Shown here piece after piece: positions 35,742 through 44,391 of a stretch of DNA of 64,000 nucleotides. Under the pieces are notes generated by a model, which made no database searches, was not told the origin of the DNA, and saw only the letters and a program-made list of their open reading frames with translations. A program made the translations under genes and the position numbers. This DNA is from Oscillospiraceae bacterium (GTDB lineage: Bacteria > Bacillota > Clostridia > Oscillospirales > Ruminococcaceae): contig SVMR01000002.1 in the NCBI GenBank assembly GCA_015067315.1, positions 62,001 through 126,000 on the forward strand, read 5' to 3'. How positions within the stretch are numbered: position 1 is the stretch's first letter; each line of letters begins with the position of its first letter.

Positions 35742-35769
35742 ATTTTATGTATTAAGCGTAAGTTTTTAA

Positions 35770-35809
35770 AAGCGTTTGTCAGGAAAAACACTTGGCAAAC
35801 GTTTTTTTG
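35770..35809 (+). terminator. Terminator inside the yitT leader
   Basis: CGTTTGTC / GGCAAACG stem (one G-T pair) followed by TTTTTTT, lying between the promoter and yitT. Transcripts stopping here would be about 60 nt, so it may be an attenuator or end of a small RNA. Confidence 0.65.
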
Positions 35810-35843
35810 TAATACGTACTGCGGATTTGAAAGGGCTGTTAAA

Positions 35844-36731
35844 ATGGATAAAATAAAAAATATCTGGCAAAAGATTTCCCCGTTTTTCTGGATCGTTTTC
35901 GGAAATATAATCTATGCGCTGAGCATCAAGCTTTTTGTCCTTCCTTCCGGAATCGCCCTTGGCGGAACAACCGGTATTGCGCTTATAATCGAATATTTCT
36001 TCCATATTCCGATTTCCGGATTTGTTTTCGTTTTTAATATGGTAATGCTTTGCCTCGGATATTTTGTTCTTGGAAAAGCTTTTGCAATGACTACAATTCT
36101 CAGCTCTTTCTGCTATCCTTTTTTCCTTGAAATCTGCAACCGTATTTTCGGAGATTATTATCTTACCGACGACGTATTCCTTTGTTCCGTTCTCGGCGGA
36201 ATCGGAATCGGATTTGCCCTTGGTCTTGTAATTCGTTCCGGAGCTTCCACCGGCGGAATGGATATTCCCCCGCTTATCCTCAACAAACTTTTCCATATCC
36301 CCGTTTCAACAACTCTCTATGCTCTTGATTTTGTCGTTGTTGTTCTGCTTTCAATGTTCAAATCCGTTGACCTTATCCTTTACGGAATTGTTTTCACTTT
36401 TGCATATACCTATGTCCTTGACAAAACCCTTGTACTCGGTAAATCCAGAACCGAAATCAAAATCGTCACAAGAAAAGCAAGGGAAATCACCGACGCGATT
36501 CTTTCGAAAATCGACCGCGGCGTAACCCTTCTTGAAGCCGAAACCGGTTATAAACATTATCACACCGAAGTTGTTATGACTATTGTTTCCAACCGCGAAA
36601 TCGCAAAAGTCGAACGCATTGCCCACAGCATCGACCCGAAATGCTTTGTAATCATAAGCCATGTTTCCGAAGTTCGCGGAAGAGGTTTTTCCTCCGCAAG
36701 AAAATATAAAAAACGTCCCGAAGAAATTTAA
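35844..36731 (+). CDS. YitT family membrane protein (DUF2179 C-terminus)
   Basis: 295 residues with about five membrane helices (IVFGNIIYALSIKLFVLPSG; the family motif SGIALGGTTGIALI) and a C-terminal cytoplasmic DUF2179 domain (KIVTRKAREITDAILSKIDR; GVTLLEAETGYKHYHTEVVM). Function of the YitT family is unknown; a transport role is often supposed. ATG is weakly preceded by GAAAGG. Confidence 0.9.
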   Translation: MDKIKNIWQKISPFFWIVFGNIIYALSIKLFVLPSGIALGGTTGIALIIEYFFHIPISGFVFVFNMVMLCLGYFVLGKAFAMTTILSSFCYPFFLEICNRIFGDYYLTDDVFLCSVLGGIGIGFALGLVIRSGASTGGMDIPPLILNKLFHIPVSTTLYALDFVVVVLLSMFKSVDLILYGIVFTFAYTYVLDKTLVLGKSRTEIKIVTRKAREITDAILSKIDRGVTLLEAETGYKHYHTEVVMTIVSNREIAKVERIAHSIDPKCFVIISHVSEVRGRGFSSARKYKKRPEEI

Positions 36732-36737
36732 TTTTAT

Positions 36738-36782
36738 TACAAAAAAAATCCGGTGCTCATTTTGAGCACCGGATTTTTTATT
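36738..36782. terminator. Bidirectional terminator between yitT and the PTS-like gene
   Basis: Perfect 12-bp stem ATCCGGTGCTCA / TGAGCACCGGAT with T runs on both strands, between convergent genes. Confidence 0.9.
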
Positions 36783-36785
36783 TGA

Positions 36786-37850
36786 TCAAAGTATCATATC
36801 CCCTGCTTTAATAAGTCCCGTTTTCTTCATTACCGCATAGAAAAGATAGGAAAGAACCGCCGGAAGAACAAAACAGACTATAAGAAGTCCAAGCCACATA
36901 TTTGCTCCGCCGTTCATATCGGAAAGAACCCCAAGAGGTCCCACAAGTCCGCAGGTTCCCATTCCGGCGGAAACTCCGGTACATTCAAGCTTGAAAACAA
37001 GAGTGCTTACAGGTCCGGTAATCGCCGCCGCAAGAGTCGGAGGAATCCAGATTGCCGGTTTCTTTATGATATTGCTCATCTGAAGCATCGAAGTTCCGAG
37101 TCCCTGGGCAAAAAATCCGCCCCAGCCGTTATCGGCAAAACTAATTACCGCAAAACCTATCATCTGTGCACAGCATCCGGCAACGGCCGCGCCGCCCGCA
37201 ATTCCGCTTATGCCGATCATCGCGCAGATTGCCGCAGAGGAAATCGGAAGAGTAAGAATCATTCCCACAACAACGGAAATAATAATTCCCATGAGAAGGG
37301 GCTGCATTTCCGTCGCGGTATTAATAAAATCTCCGAGATAATACATAATATATGCAACGGCGGGACAAACGAGTTTTGCAATGGCATAGCCCGCAATTAT
37401 CGTGACGGTCGGGGTTACAAGAATATCGACTTTCGTCTTTTTTGAAACAAGCATTCCGATTTCAACGGCAAAAATCACGGCAACAAATGCGCCGGCAGGA
37501 CCCGCCGTATATGCAATGCTTTCTCCGCTTTCAAGAACAATTGCAGCTCCGAGAGAATACGAAATACTTCCTACCGCGGCGCAAGAGAACATTACAAGAG
37601 GATCCGCTTTAAGCGAATATGCAATTGCAACGCCGATTGCCATTCCGGAAGCGCCCTGTGCAAAAGTTTTCATCTCGGTGAAAAATCCGCCGATTGCGTT
37701 AACCGTTTCGTTTGCAATATAATCCGATCCGAGATATGTTCCGAGCGTTCCGAAAATCGTTCCGATCAGGAGCGAAGCAAAAAGTCCAAGCGCCATCGCG
37801 GACATTGCGTCAATGAAATATTTCTTTGCGTATTTTTTAAGAGTTTCCAT
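36786..37850 (-). CDS. PTS IIC-like membrane protein (PTS_EIIC_2 family)
   Basis: 354-residue membrane protein with about ten helices and repeated Gly-rich loops (GTYLGSDYIANETVNAIGGF; SNIIKKPAIWIPPTLAAAIT; KLECTGVSAGMGTCGLVGPL), matching the PTS_EIIC_2 family. No IIA or IIB gene is nearby, and members of this family are often solitary, so sugar phosphorylation by the PTS is not certain. ATG at 37850 has GGAG 9 bases upstream and is preferred to the ORF start at 37865 (TTG). Confidence 0.8.
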   Translation of the reverse strand: METLKKYAKKYFIDAMSAMALGLFASLLIGTIFGTLGTYLGSDYIANETVNAIGGFFTEMKTFAQGASGMAIGVAIAYSLKADPLVMFSCAAVGSISYSLGAAIVLESGESIAYTAGPAGAFVAVIFAVEIGMLVSKKTKVDILVTPTVTIIAGYAIAKLVCPAVAYIMYYLGDFINTATEMQPLLMGIIISVVVGMILTLPISSAAICAMIGISGIAGGAAVAGCCAQMIGFAVISFADNGWGGFFAQGLGTSMLQMSNIIKKPAIWIPPTLAAAITGPVSTLVFKLECTGVSAGMGTCGLVGPLGVLSDMNGGANMWLGLLIVCFVLPAVLSYLFYAVMKKTGLIKAGDMIL

Positions 37851-37968
37851 TAATGTCATCTCCAATAAAAAATTTATAACTTTATTGTATCACTAAACAA
37901 CATTTATTGCAAAATATAGTTAAAAAATATATAATAAATTCATACCGAACACGGGAGGTGTTTTTTAT

Positions 37969-38688
37969 ATGAAACCGATTATCGGAATTTTGCCTTCTTA
38001 TGACGACGAAAAACAGCAGATTTTTCTTAACGAAACCTATGTTGACGCTGTAATTGAATCCGGAGGAATCCCTTTTGTACTTCCCCTTACTAATGACCAA
38101 AAAATCGTTTTTTCCGCAATCGAAAAAATCGAAGGACTTATTCTTTCCGGCGGAACGGATATTGATCCCAAATATTACGGAGAAGCAAATTCCGGAAAAA
38201 GTCTCGGAATCTGCCCTTTGCGGGATGAAGCGGAAGAAGTTTATATCCGTCTTGCCCTTGAATCGGATATCCCCGTTCTCGGAATCTGCCGCGGAATGCA
38301 GGCTCTTAACGTTTTCTGCGGAGGAAGCCTTATTCAGGATATTCCTTCCGAACACGGTTTTTCCGTAATCCACCGCCTTGAAAAACCGGAGATTGCCTTC
38401 CACAGCCTCACCGTTGAAAAATCCTCTCCCCTTTCCGACGCAATGGGTTTCGGAACCCATACGATAAACAGCTATCATCATCAGGCGGTTAAAAATATCG
38501 CTCCGGATTTTTCGGTTTGCGCCGTTTCGGAAGACGGAATTGTTGAAGCGATTTATCATAAAAACAAAAAATTCGTTCTCGGAGTTCAATGGCATCCGGA
38601 ACGCGACCGCGAAACCGCAACAGAAAATAAAAAAATCGTGGATTATTTTATAAAAATCTGCTCTGAAACAAAAAAGGAGAAATCATGA
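37969..38688 (+). CDS. Class I glutamine amidotransferase-like hydrolase (peptidase C26, PuuD type)
   Basis: 239 residues. Nucleophile Cys in VLGICRGMQALNVF, catalytic His and Glu in VQWHPERDRE, with SGGTDIDPKYYGEA near the start. This is the gamma-glutamyl-gamma-aminobutyrate hydrolase family; the real substrate may be another gamma-glutamyl amide. ATG follows GGGAGGTG. It overlaps the SDR gene by 4 bases. Confidence 0.9.
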   Translation: MKPIIGILPSYDDEKQQIFLNETYVDAVIESGGIPFVLPLTNDQKIVFSAIEKIEGLILSGGTDIDPKYYGEANSGKSLGICPLRDEAEEVYIRLALESDIPVLGICRGMQALNVFCGGSLIQDIPSEHGFSVIHRLEKPEIAFHSLTVEKSSPLSDAMGFGTHTINSYHHQAVKNIAPDFSVCAVSEDGIVEAIYHKNKKFVLGVQWHPERDRETATENKKIVDYFIKICSETKKEKS

Positions 38689-39464
38689 CAAAAACAGTTC
38701 TCATAACCGGCGCTTCTTCCGGAATAGGAAAAGAATTTGCAAAAATATTTTCCAAAAAAGGCTTTAACGTAATCCTTGTTGCAAGAAGCGAAGAAAAACT
38801 CGGCAAAATTAAAGATTACCTTACCCAAAAATACGAAAACAACGTAGTTTATTACGTAAAAGACCTTACCGCGGAAAACGCAGTAAAAGAACTTTATGAT
38901 GAGGTAAAATCCGACGGATATCCGGTGGATTATCTTATAAACAACGCAGGATTCGGCAGCAACCACGGATATATCGAAACAGATTATGAAGTGCACGAAA
39001 ATATGGTAAAGCTCAATGTGCTTTCTCTTATGGAACTTTGCCATTGCTTCGGAAAAGATATGTGCGAACGAAAAAGCGGAAAAATCCTGAACGTTGCATC
39101 CATAGCCGCTTTTTCCGCCGGACCTTATATGTCCGTTTATTATGCAACAAAGGCTTTTGTTCTTTCCCTTTCCGAAGCTCTTTCGGAAGAATTTTCAGAA
39201 TACGGCGTTTCCGTAACCTGCCTTTGCCCCGGACCCACGGAAACAAACTTCGGCGCCGTTTCCGATTTCGGAGAATCCAACGCATTCAGATATCTCGGGG
39301 TTGCAAAAGCTTCCGACGTTGCAAAAATCGGATATAAAGCGATGATGAAAGAAAAATCTCTTGTTTTCTCCGGTTTTAAAGTTAAATTCATGGCTTTTCT
39401 TACAAGAATCACTCCCCGTTCAATCAATACAAGTTTTTCAAAATTCATGAACAAGCATAAATAA
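38685..39464 (+). CDS. Short-chain dehydrogenase/reductase
   Basis: 259-residue SDR. NAD(P) site GASSGIGKEFA, NNAGFGS and the catalytic pair in YYATKAFVLSLSEAL (YxxxK), with Ser in NVASIAAFSAGPY. This is the DltE/YqjQ-like classical type; the substrate is unknown. Coupled to the C26 hydrolase by a 4-base overlap. Confidence 0.9.
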   Translation: MTKTVLITGASSGIGKEFAKIFSKKGFNVILVARSEEKLGKIKDYLTQKYENNVVYYVKDLTAENAVKELYDEVKSDGYPVDYLINNAGFGSNHGYIETDYEVHENMVKLNVLSLMELCHCFGKDMCERKSGKILNVASIAAFSAGPYMSVYYATKAFVLSLSEALSEEFSEYGVSVTCLCPGPTETNFGAVSDFGESNAFRYLGVAKASDVAKIGYKAMMKEKSLVFSGFKVKFMAFLTRITPRSINTSFSKFMNKHK

Positions 39465-39503
39465 ACAATAAATTGCCTGTAAAGTAAAATGATATTACAT
39501 ATC

Positions 39504-39533
39504 AAAAAAAGCCCGCATTGGCGGGCTTTTTTA
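39504..39533. terminator. Terminator between SDR and trpB
   Basis: AAAAAAAGCCCGC-ATTG-GCGGGCTTTTTT hairpin between convergent genes. Confidence 0.9.
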
Positions 39534-39547
39534 ATATATGGTTTTAA

Positions 39548-40780
39548 TTATTCAAAAAATCTTTCACCAAGACCGTATTCATCAACAACAAAGTCCATAT
39601 CTTTGTCGCCACGTCCGGAAAGGCAGACGAGAATTGAACCCGTGTCGTGTTCTCTTGCGTATTTCATAGCGTAAGCAACCGCATGGGAGCTTTCCACAGC
39701 GGGAATAATTCCTTCAAAGCGGCAGAGTTTATAGAAAGCTTCCATCGCCTCTTCGTCGCTTATCTGAACGTAATTTACCCTGCCGACGTCACGGAGGAAT
39801 GCGTGTTCCGGACCGACGGAAGGATAGTCGAGTCCGCTTGCAATGGAATAAACCGGGCTTGGGTTGCCCTCGTCATCCTGGAGAAGATAGCTGTTGAATC
39901 CGTGAAGAATACCGGGTTTTCCGTATGCCATGGAAGCGGCATGATCGCCAACCGCAGAACCTCTTCCGAGAGGCTCAACTCCATATATATCAACCGGATC
40001 GCCGAGGAAAGGAACAAACATACCGATGGAGTTTGAACCGCCGCCGACGCATGCGGTAACCGCGTCGGGCATGATTCCTGTCATTTCAAGGAACTGTTCT
40101 CTTGCTTCAATTCCTACTATGGACTGGAAATCACGAACCATTTTCGGGAACGGATGGGGACCTACAACGGAACCGATGCAATAAATAGCATCTTTATACT
40201 CGTTCATATATGCCTCAAAGGCGGCGTCCACAGCCTCTTTAAGGGTTTTAAGTCCTTTTGTGACCGGAATTACGTTTGCGCCGAGAAGTTTCATTCTGGT
40301 AACGTTAGGAGCCTGTTTTTCAATATCAACTTCGCCCATATAAACGTCGCATTCAAGACCGAAATAGGCGGCAGCGGTTGCGATTGCAACGCCGTGCTGA
40401 CCTGCGCCGGTTTCGGCAATGAGTTTTTTCTTGCCCATATATTTTGCAAGAAGACCCTCGCCCATGCAGTGGTTCAGTTTATGAGCACCGGTGTGGTTAA
40501 GATCTTCCCTTTTAAGATAGATCTGGCATTTGCCGAGATGGTTGGAAAGTCTTTCGCAATGATAAACCGGAGTTGCTCTTCCCTGGAATTCTTTTCTGAT
40601 TCTGCGAAGTTCGTTGATAAACTGCGCGCTGTGGCAGATTGTTTCATAAGCATCGTTGATTTCCCTAAATGCCGGAACAAGTTCATCCGGAATAAACTGT
40701 CCGCCGAAATCCCCGAAAAATCCTTCTTTATTGGGGTAATCTTTAAGATAACGGTCAAAATCTTTATATGTCATATTCAT
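39548..40780 (-). CDS. trpB: Tryptophan synthase beta chain (TrpB1), solitary
   Basis: 410 residues. PLP enzyme condensing indole with serine. The PLP lysine is in [14 protein letters not shown], the phosphate-binding loop is [12 protein letters not shown], and the N-terminus [20 protein letters not shown] is typical of TrpB1. No trpA or other trp gene is in the window, so it may salvage indole or work with a distant TrpA. Expression is controlled by a T-box with a Trp specifier. The AAAGGA site fits the first ATG of the two near the start. Confidence 0.95.
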   Translation of the reverse strand: MNMTYKDFDRYLKDYPNKEGFFGDFGGQFIPDELVPAFREINDAYETICHSAQFINELRRIRKEFQGRATPVYHCERLSNHLGKCQIYLKREDLNHTGAHKLNHCMGEGLLAKYMGKKKLIAETGAGQHGVAIATAAAYFGLECDVYMGEVDIEKQAPNVTRMKLLGANVIPVTKGLKTLKEAVDAAFEAYMNEYKDAIYCIGSVVGPHPFPKMVRDFQSIVGIEAREQFLEMTGIMPDAVTACVGGGSNSIGMFVPFLGDPVDIYGVEPLGRGSAVGDHAASMAYGKPGILHGFNSYLLQDDEGNPSPVYSIASGLDYPSVGPEHAFLRDVGRVNYVQISDEEAMEAFYKLCRFEGIIPAVESSHAVAYAMKYAREHDTGSILVCLSGRGDKDMDFVVDEYGLGERFFE

Positions 40781-40823
40781 TTTAGCTGTTTCCTTTCAAA
40801 ATAAATTTGTTATAAAGCAAAAA

Positions 40824-40850
40824 TTATTTTAAAATGTGCCATCGTTTCAT
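40824..40850 (-). CDS. Possible trpB leader peptide MKRWHILK
   Basis: After the T-box terminator and before trpB an ATG at 40850 has a strong GGAGG site 7 bases upstream and encodes only eight residues, MKRWHILK, before TAA. It contains one Trp codon and is too short for the ORF track. The ribosome site is better than that of trpB itself. A second Trp-sensing step or a translation-coupling peptide is inference. Confidence 0.45.
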   Translation of the reverse strand: MKRWHILK

Positions 40851-40867
40851 GATAATTCCTCCAAAAT

Positions 40868-41135
40868 AAAAAAACGCCTTTGTCCCCCATTAAAACAGGA
40901 CAAAGACTTCAAAAAAATCTCTGCGGTGCCACCTGAATTGGCAAAAGCCCACTTTATCGGATACTGACATATCCTTCCGGTCTGATAACGGTCCGGCGCC
41001 GACAGCCATTACTTGCAAAAAACTGCTTTCCTGCTGTCCTCATGAGTCCATTCGCTTTCATTAAGGTTACGGAATTTCCACCAGCATCCGCTCTCTTTAA
41101 GCCAACCTGAAAGTTACTATTCTCAATCATCGGTT
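40868..41135 (-). promoter_or_regulatory. T-box riboswitch, tRNA-Trp specific, upstream of trpB
   Basis: Stem I elements AGAGAG and GGTGG-like loop, then GAA-TGG-A with TGG at 41048-41050 as specifier codon (Trp). The T-box sequence AGGTGGCACCGCAGAG follows near 40918-40934. The competing terminator is CTTTGTCC / GGACAAAG with TTTTTTT (about 40868-40906). Uncharged tRNA-Trp should stabilise the antiterminator and turn on trpB. Confidence 0.93.
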
Positions 41136-41152
41136 TAAAATATTATATATAA

Positions 41153-41181
41153 TATATACCACCGAATAACACTTTTGTCAA
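41153..41181 (-). promoter_or_regulatory. Promoter of the trpB T-box leader
   Basis: Minus strand TTGACA (41176-41181), 17-base spacer, TATATA (41153-41158), just upstream of T-box stem I. Confidence 0.75.
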
Positions 41182-41274
41182 GTAAATCGCTAAAATAATT
41201 TTGTATTGAAATTTATATTATTTCGGCTATAATAAATATAAATTTACCGAACAGGCTTTTTTAAGGAGTACATA

Positions 41275-41796
41275 ATGTTATTAAAAACAAATAGGCTAAC
41301 TATAAGACATATAGAACCCGGTGATTGGAAAAATATAAAAAAAATATGGCAGGATTTTAATAATTCTCCCTTTTCCCAATATGATATGCCGCATAACACG
41401 GATGACGAAGACGTTAAAAACAGAATTTCAAAATGGGCCAACGCAAGCAAAGGTTTTGAGCATATTTTCTTTGCCGTCTGTCTTGAAGAAATTGTTATCG
41501 GTTTCTTTTCTTTCAATATCCGCGAAGATTCCCATGAACTCGGATATTGCTTCAGTTCCGCATATCAGGGAGAAGGTTATGCAAAAGAAAGTCTTAAAGC
41601 TTTAATTGAATATCTTCCTGAAATCGGAATAAAAAAGCTTTCCGCCGGTACTGCGATTAATAACGTCCCTTCCGTTTCCTTTCTGAAATCTTTGGGTTTC
41701 GTTTTGACCGGAACCGAAAAAGTATCTTTTTATAAAAACGAAGAAGGAAACGATATTGTGTTCGAAGGCGGAAAATTTGAACTAAACATAGAATAA
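41275..41796 (+). CDS. GNAT N-acetyltransferase (RimJ/RimL-like)
   Basis: 173 residues of the Acetyltransf_3 type: LLKTNRLTIRHIEPGDWKNI at the start, SHELGYCFSSAYQGEGYAKE as acetyl-CoA loop and NNVPSVSFLKSLGFVLTGTE at the end. It may acetylate a protein N-terminus or small amine; the substrate is unknown. ATG follows TAAGGAG. Confidence 0.87.
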   Translation: MLLKTNRLTIRHIEPGDWKNIKKIWQDFNNSPFSQYDMPHNTDDEDVKNRISKWANASKGFEHIFFAVCLEEIVIGFFSFNIREDSHELGYCFSSAYQGEGYAKESLKALIEYLPEIGIKKLSAGTAINNVPSVSFLKSLGFVLTGTEKVSFYKNEEGNDIVFEGGKFELNIE

Positions 41797-41801
41797 AAGC
41801 A

Positions 41802-41840
41802 TTAAAAAAAGCGGTGCTCATTTTGAGCACCGCTTAAATT
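41802..41840. terminator. Bidirectional terminator between GNAT and eutC
   Basis: GCGGTGCTCA / TGAGCACCGC perfect 10-bp stem; the T run is strongest on the minus strand (eutC side). Confidence 0.9.
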
Positions 41841-41847
41841 ATGTAAC

Positions 41848-42708
41848 TTATGCTTTGAGGTCAAGACCGGAAGCTTTTTTGTCATACATCTGTTTGCAAA
41901 GTTCTGCAATGTATGCGCCTGCTTCTACCGGAGGAGTACCTGCTTTATGGATGTTGGAAACTACGGTACGGTTTGCTTCCGGAATGCCGGGATAGCCGCC
42001 ATATACGCAGTATGCGGAGAGAGAGCTGGAAGTTGCAAGTCCGGGTCTTTCACCAAGAAGGATTACGGTTACTTTTGCGCCGAGAATCTGTGCAACGGAG
42101 TCTTCTGCGCCAACACGACCATATTTTACAAAGAAAGGAGTACCGACTTTAAGACCGGTTGCTTTAAGACCGTTATAGATTGCGGGAAGAACTGCGTCGA
42201 TGTTTGCTTCAACTGCGGAAGAAGAAAGTCCGTCGGAAACAACGATCTGTACGTCGGGTTCTGCAATACAGTCTTTTTTGATCTGTGCGGCGGTTTCTTC
42301 GTCGAAGATACGGCCAAGGTCAGGTCTGGTAAGATAGGTTTCTTTGCTGTCGCATTTGGTCTGATAGGTTTTGAGGTTGTTTCTTTCAAGATATTCTTCA
42401 TGAACATCGTTGAAAACTGCGTCCATTGCAGCAGCGTTGTCTGCGCGGACACGAAGAGTTGTTCTGGTAAGAGGACGGGGACCTGCTCTCCAAACGCCAA
42501 GACGTGCGTCGGTTTTAGCTTTGATTCTCATATACTCTTCTTTGTTATAAGGATTGGGAATGTTGAATTCCTCTCTGAGGCTATATGCGGAGATGTCTTC
42601 TACCTCTCCGTCACATTCGCATTTGCACTCACATTTAGGAGCTGCTTCGCCCTGAGTAGCCTGTGCGATAGCTTCACGGATGATTTTCATAAGTTCGGTA
42701 TCGTTCAT
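41848..42708 (-). CDS. eutC: Ethanolamine ammonia-lyase small subunit
   Basis: 286-residue light chain of the B12-dependent lyase that turns ethanolamine into acetaldehyde and ammonia. Matches EutC: RVGVWRAGPRPLTRTTLRVR-like (ARLGVWRAGPRPLTRTTLRV), VSDGLSSSAVEANIDAVLPA and LLGERPGLATSSSLSAYCVY. An acidic/Cys-rich N-terminal stretch (PKCECKCECDGEVED, about 25-39) is unusual and could bind metal. It lies 20 bases after eutB. Confidence 0.95.
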   Translation of the reverse strand: MNDTELMKIIREAIAQATQGEAAPKCECKCECDGEVEDISAYSLREEFNIPNPYNKEEYMRIKAKTDARLGVWRAGPRPLTRTTLRVRADNAAAMDAVFNDVHEEYLERNNLKTYQTKCDSKETYLTRPDLGRIFDEETAAQIKKDCIAEPDVQIVVSDGLSSSAVEANIDAVLPAIYNGLKATGLKVGTPFFVKYGRVGAEDSVAQILGAKVTVILLGERPGLATSSSLSAYCVYGGYPGIPEANRTVVSNIHKAGTPPVEAGAYIAELCKQMYDKKASGLDLKA

Positions 42709-42728
42709 TATAATTGCAGCCTCCTTTC

Positions 42729-44099
42729 TTATTTAGCAAAGAACATGGATGCGTCGCCTGCACGTTCGCCAAGACGGCCTTCTTCGTCGAGGATGCCCAT
42801 CTTGATTGCCCATTTGTGGAATTCAGGCGCAGGTTTTCTGTGGCTGAGTTCACGCATGGTGTTGTCGTCATGGAAGGAAACGTCCTGATATGCGAGCATT
42901 ACGTCGTCGCCCATAGGAACGCCCATGTAATAGTTGCAGTTTGCTGCGTTAAGAAGCAGGCAAGCAATTTCCTGGTCGTCCTGGGTAATGCCGGTGTGGT
43001 TGGTGAAGCAAGGTGCCATACCCATAGGAAGACCGATGATTTTTGCCATAAAGTGGTCTTCAAGGTTGCCGCGGATCATTTCTTTACCGTCGTAAATGGT
43101 TTCCGGTCCAATGAATCCGGTAACGTTGTTTACGCCGAAAGGTTCGAAGTTACGTGCAAAACCGTAGGTACGTGCTTCAAGAGTCATTTCGTCTGCGCCT
43201 TCGTCGCAGTCGATAGACATTTCGGAACCTTGGCCGGTTTCGAAATAAAGTTTGTTCATACCGGTACCGTAGCATTCCTGTTTTGCAAGGTCATAAGCTT
43301 CGTTAAGAAGTGCTTTATCTACGCCGAAAGCTTCGCAAGCGCTTTGGGTACCTGCGATTGACTGGAAGAACATGGAAAGCGGTGCGCCTTCACGAACAGC
43401 CTGCATCTGGGTGGTTACGTGAGAAAGAACGGAAATCTGGGTAGGAATATCCCACTGATCTTTGAAATCGCGGAGTGCATGGGAAATTCTCTGGGTGGTT
43501 TCAACGGTATCTTCTACGGGGTTGATGCCGAAGCAAAGGTCACCGGAACCGAAAGAAACGGCTTCCTGAACACCGAGAACGATGGTTTCGGGATCGTCGG
43601 TGCTGGAGTTGCACTGTGCACGGAAGGAAAGAGTTCCGGGAAGACCGATCTGGGTTTCGCAGCGGGTAGGTCTGCAGCATTTGCTTGCGCCGTAGATAAG
43701 GTCGGAAGCGGAGCAGATTTTTGCGACTGCTGCAACGGTTTCACCGATCCAGGCATAGCTTGCACGGTAAAGATCGTTGGTAGTGGTCTTGTGGTCCATG
43801 ATCCACTCACGAACTTCGGCAATGGTATAGTTTTTGAACTGATCATACATGCGTTTGTTCATGGAGTCGATCTCAACTCTGGTAACCTCGTCTTTTTCGT
43901 AAGGAACGACGGGGTTTTCGGTGATGTCTTTAACGGTAAGCTCGCTGAGAACTACTTTTGCCGCAATTTTTTCGGAAACAGTTTCCGGAGCAATTCCGAG
44001 ATATCTGTCGCCGGATTTCGGCTCGTTGGCTTTTGCGAGAACGTCTTTGACATCACGGAATTCATAAGTTTTTCCGTTAAGTCTGGTTTTCAGTTTCAA
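42729..44099 (-). CDS. eutB: Ethanolamine ammonia-lyase large subunit
   Basis: 456-residue catalytic heavy chain (EutB): CRPTRCETQIGLPGTLSFRA, GDLCFGINPVEDTVETTQRI, YFETGQGSEMSIDCDEGADE, all conserved. Binds adenosylcobalamin with EutC. Start is TTG at 44099 with AAAGGAG 8 bases upstream. No eutA reactivase, shell, EutD/E or EutV/W genes lie nearby, so this is a minimal eutBC operon with its own promoter. Confidence 0.95.
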   Translation of the reverse strand: MKLKTRLNGKTYEFRDVKDVLAKANEPKSGDRYLGIAPETVSEKIAAKVVLSELTVKDITENPVVPYEKDEVTRVEIDSMNKRMYDQFKNYTIAEVREWIMDHKTTTNDLYRASYAWIGETVAAVAKICSASDLIYGASKCCRPTRCETQIGLPGTLSFRAQCNSSTDDPETIVLGVQEAVSFGSGDLCFGINPVEDTVETTQRISHALRDFKDQWDIPTQISVLSHVTTQMQAVREGAPLSMFFQSIAGTQSACEAFGVDKALLNEAYDLAKQECYGTGMNKLYFETGQGSEMSIDCDEGADEMTLEARTYGFARNFEPFGVNNVTGFIGPETIYDGKEMIRGNLEDHFMAKIIGLPMGMAPCFTNHTGITQDDQEIACLLLNAANCNYYMGVPMGDDVMLAYQDVSFHDDNTMRELSHRKPAPEFHKWAIKMGILDEEGRLGERAGDASMFFAK

Positions 44100-44164
44100 G
44101 GTGAAAACTCCTTTCCGTTTTCCGCAAAATGCAGAAAACTGGTTAATTTATATTTTCCGTTTTT

Positions 44165-44215
44165 ATGTGAAACCACGTCCCAAAACATCTCCGAATCTCG
44201 GACGCAATTTCACAT
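44165..44215 (-). other. Hairpin in the eutBC leader
   Basis: ATGTGAAA pairs perfectly with TTTCACAT (8 bp) and encloses a second stem GTCC / GGAC and CCGA / TCGG. It lies in the 5' untranslated region of eutB, before another weak stem (GTTTTC / GAAAAC) next to the ribosome site. It may regulate translation or bind a protein. No cobalamin-riboswitch B12-box is visible. Confidence 0.5.
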
Positions 44216-44251
44216 ATTTACGTAATATATAAGCGGACATACTACCCCACT

Positions 44252-44268
44252 TATACTATATTAGTATA
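44252..44268. promoter_or_regulatory. Palindromic operator candidate overlapping the eutB -10
   Basis: TATACTATATTAGTATA is a perfect 6-bp inverted repeat with a 5-base centre, covering the -10 box of the eutB promoter. Its form fits a GntR-like repressor site; no regulator gene is adjacent. Confidence 0.55.
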
Positions 44269-44291
44269 TACAAGATAGCAAATTTTGTCAA
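44263..44291 (-). promoter_or_regulatory. Promoter of eutBC
   Basis: Minus strand TTGACA (44286-44291), 17-base spacer, TATACT (44263-44268). Confidence 0.8.
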
Positions 44292-44348
44292 TTATTTGTC
44301 ATTTCTTTTCTTTAAAAAAATGAAGTTTTATTTTTATATATATTGACG

Positions 44349-44386
44349 AAAAAAGCTCTCCTTTCCGGAGAGCTTTTGTTTTTCAT
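44349..44386. terminator. Terminator after typA
   Basis: AAAAGCTCTCC / GGAGAGCTTTT stem just downstream of the typA stop, with T runs on both strands. Confidence 0.85.
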
Positions 44387-44391
44387 AAAAA

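Noticed and set aside
44100-44291. Cobalamin riboswitch before eutB
   Set aside because: EutBC needs B12, but the leader has no B12-box (GCCACTG) and is too short for the known cobalamin classes.
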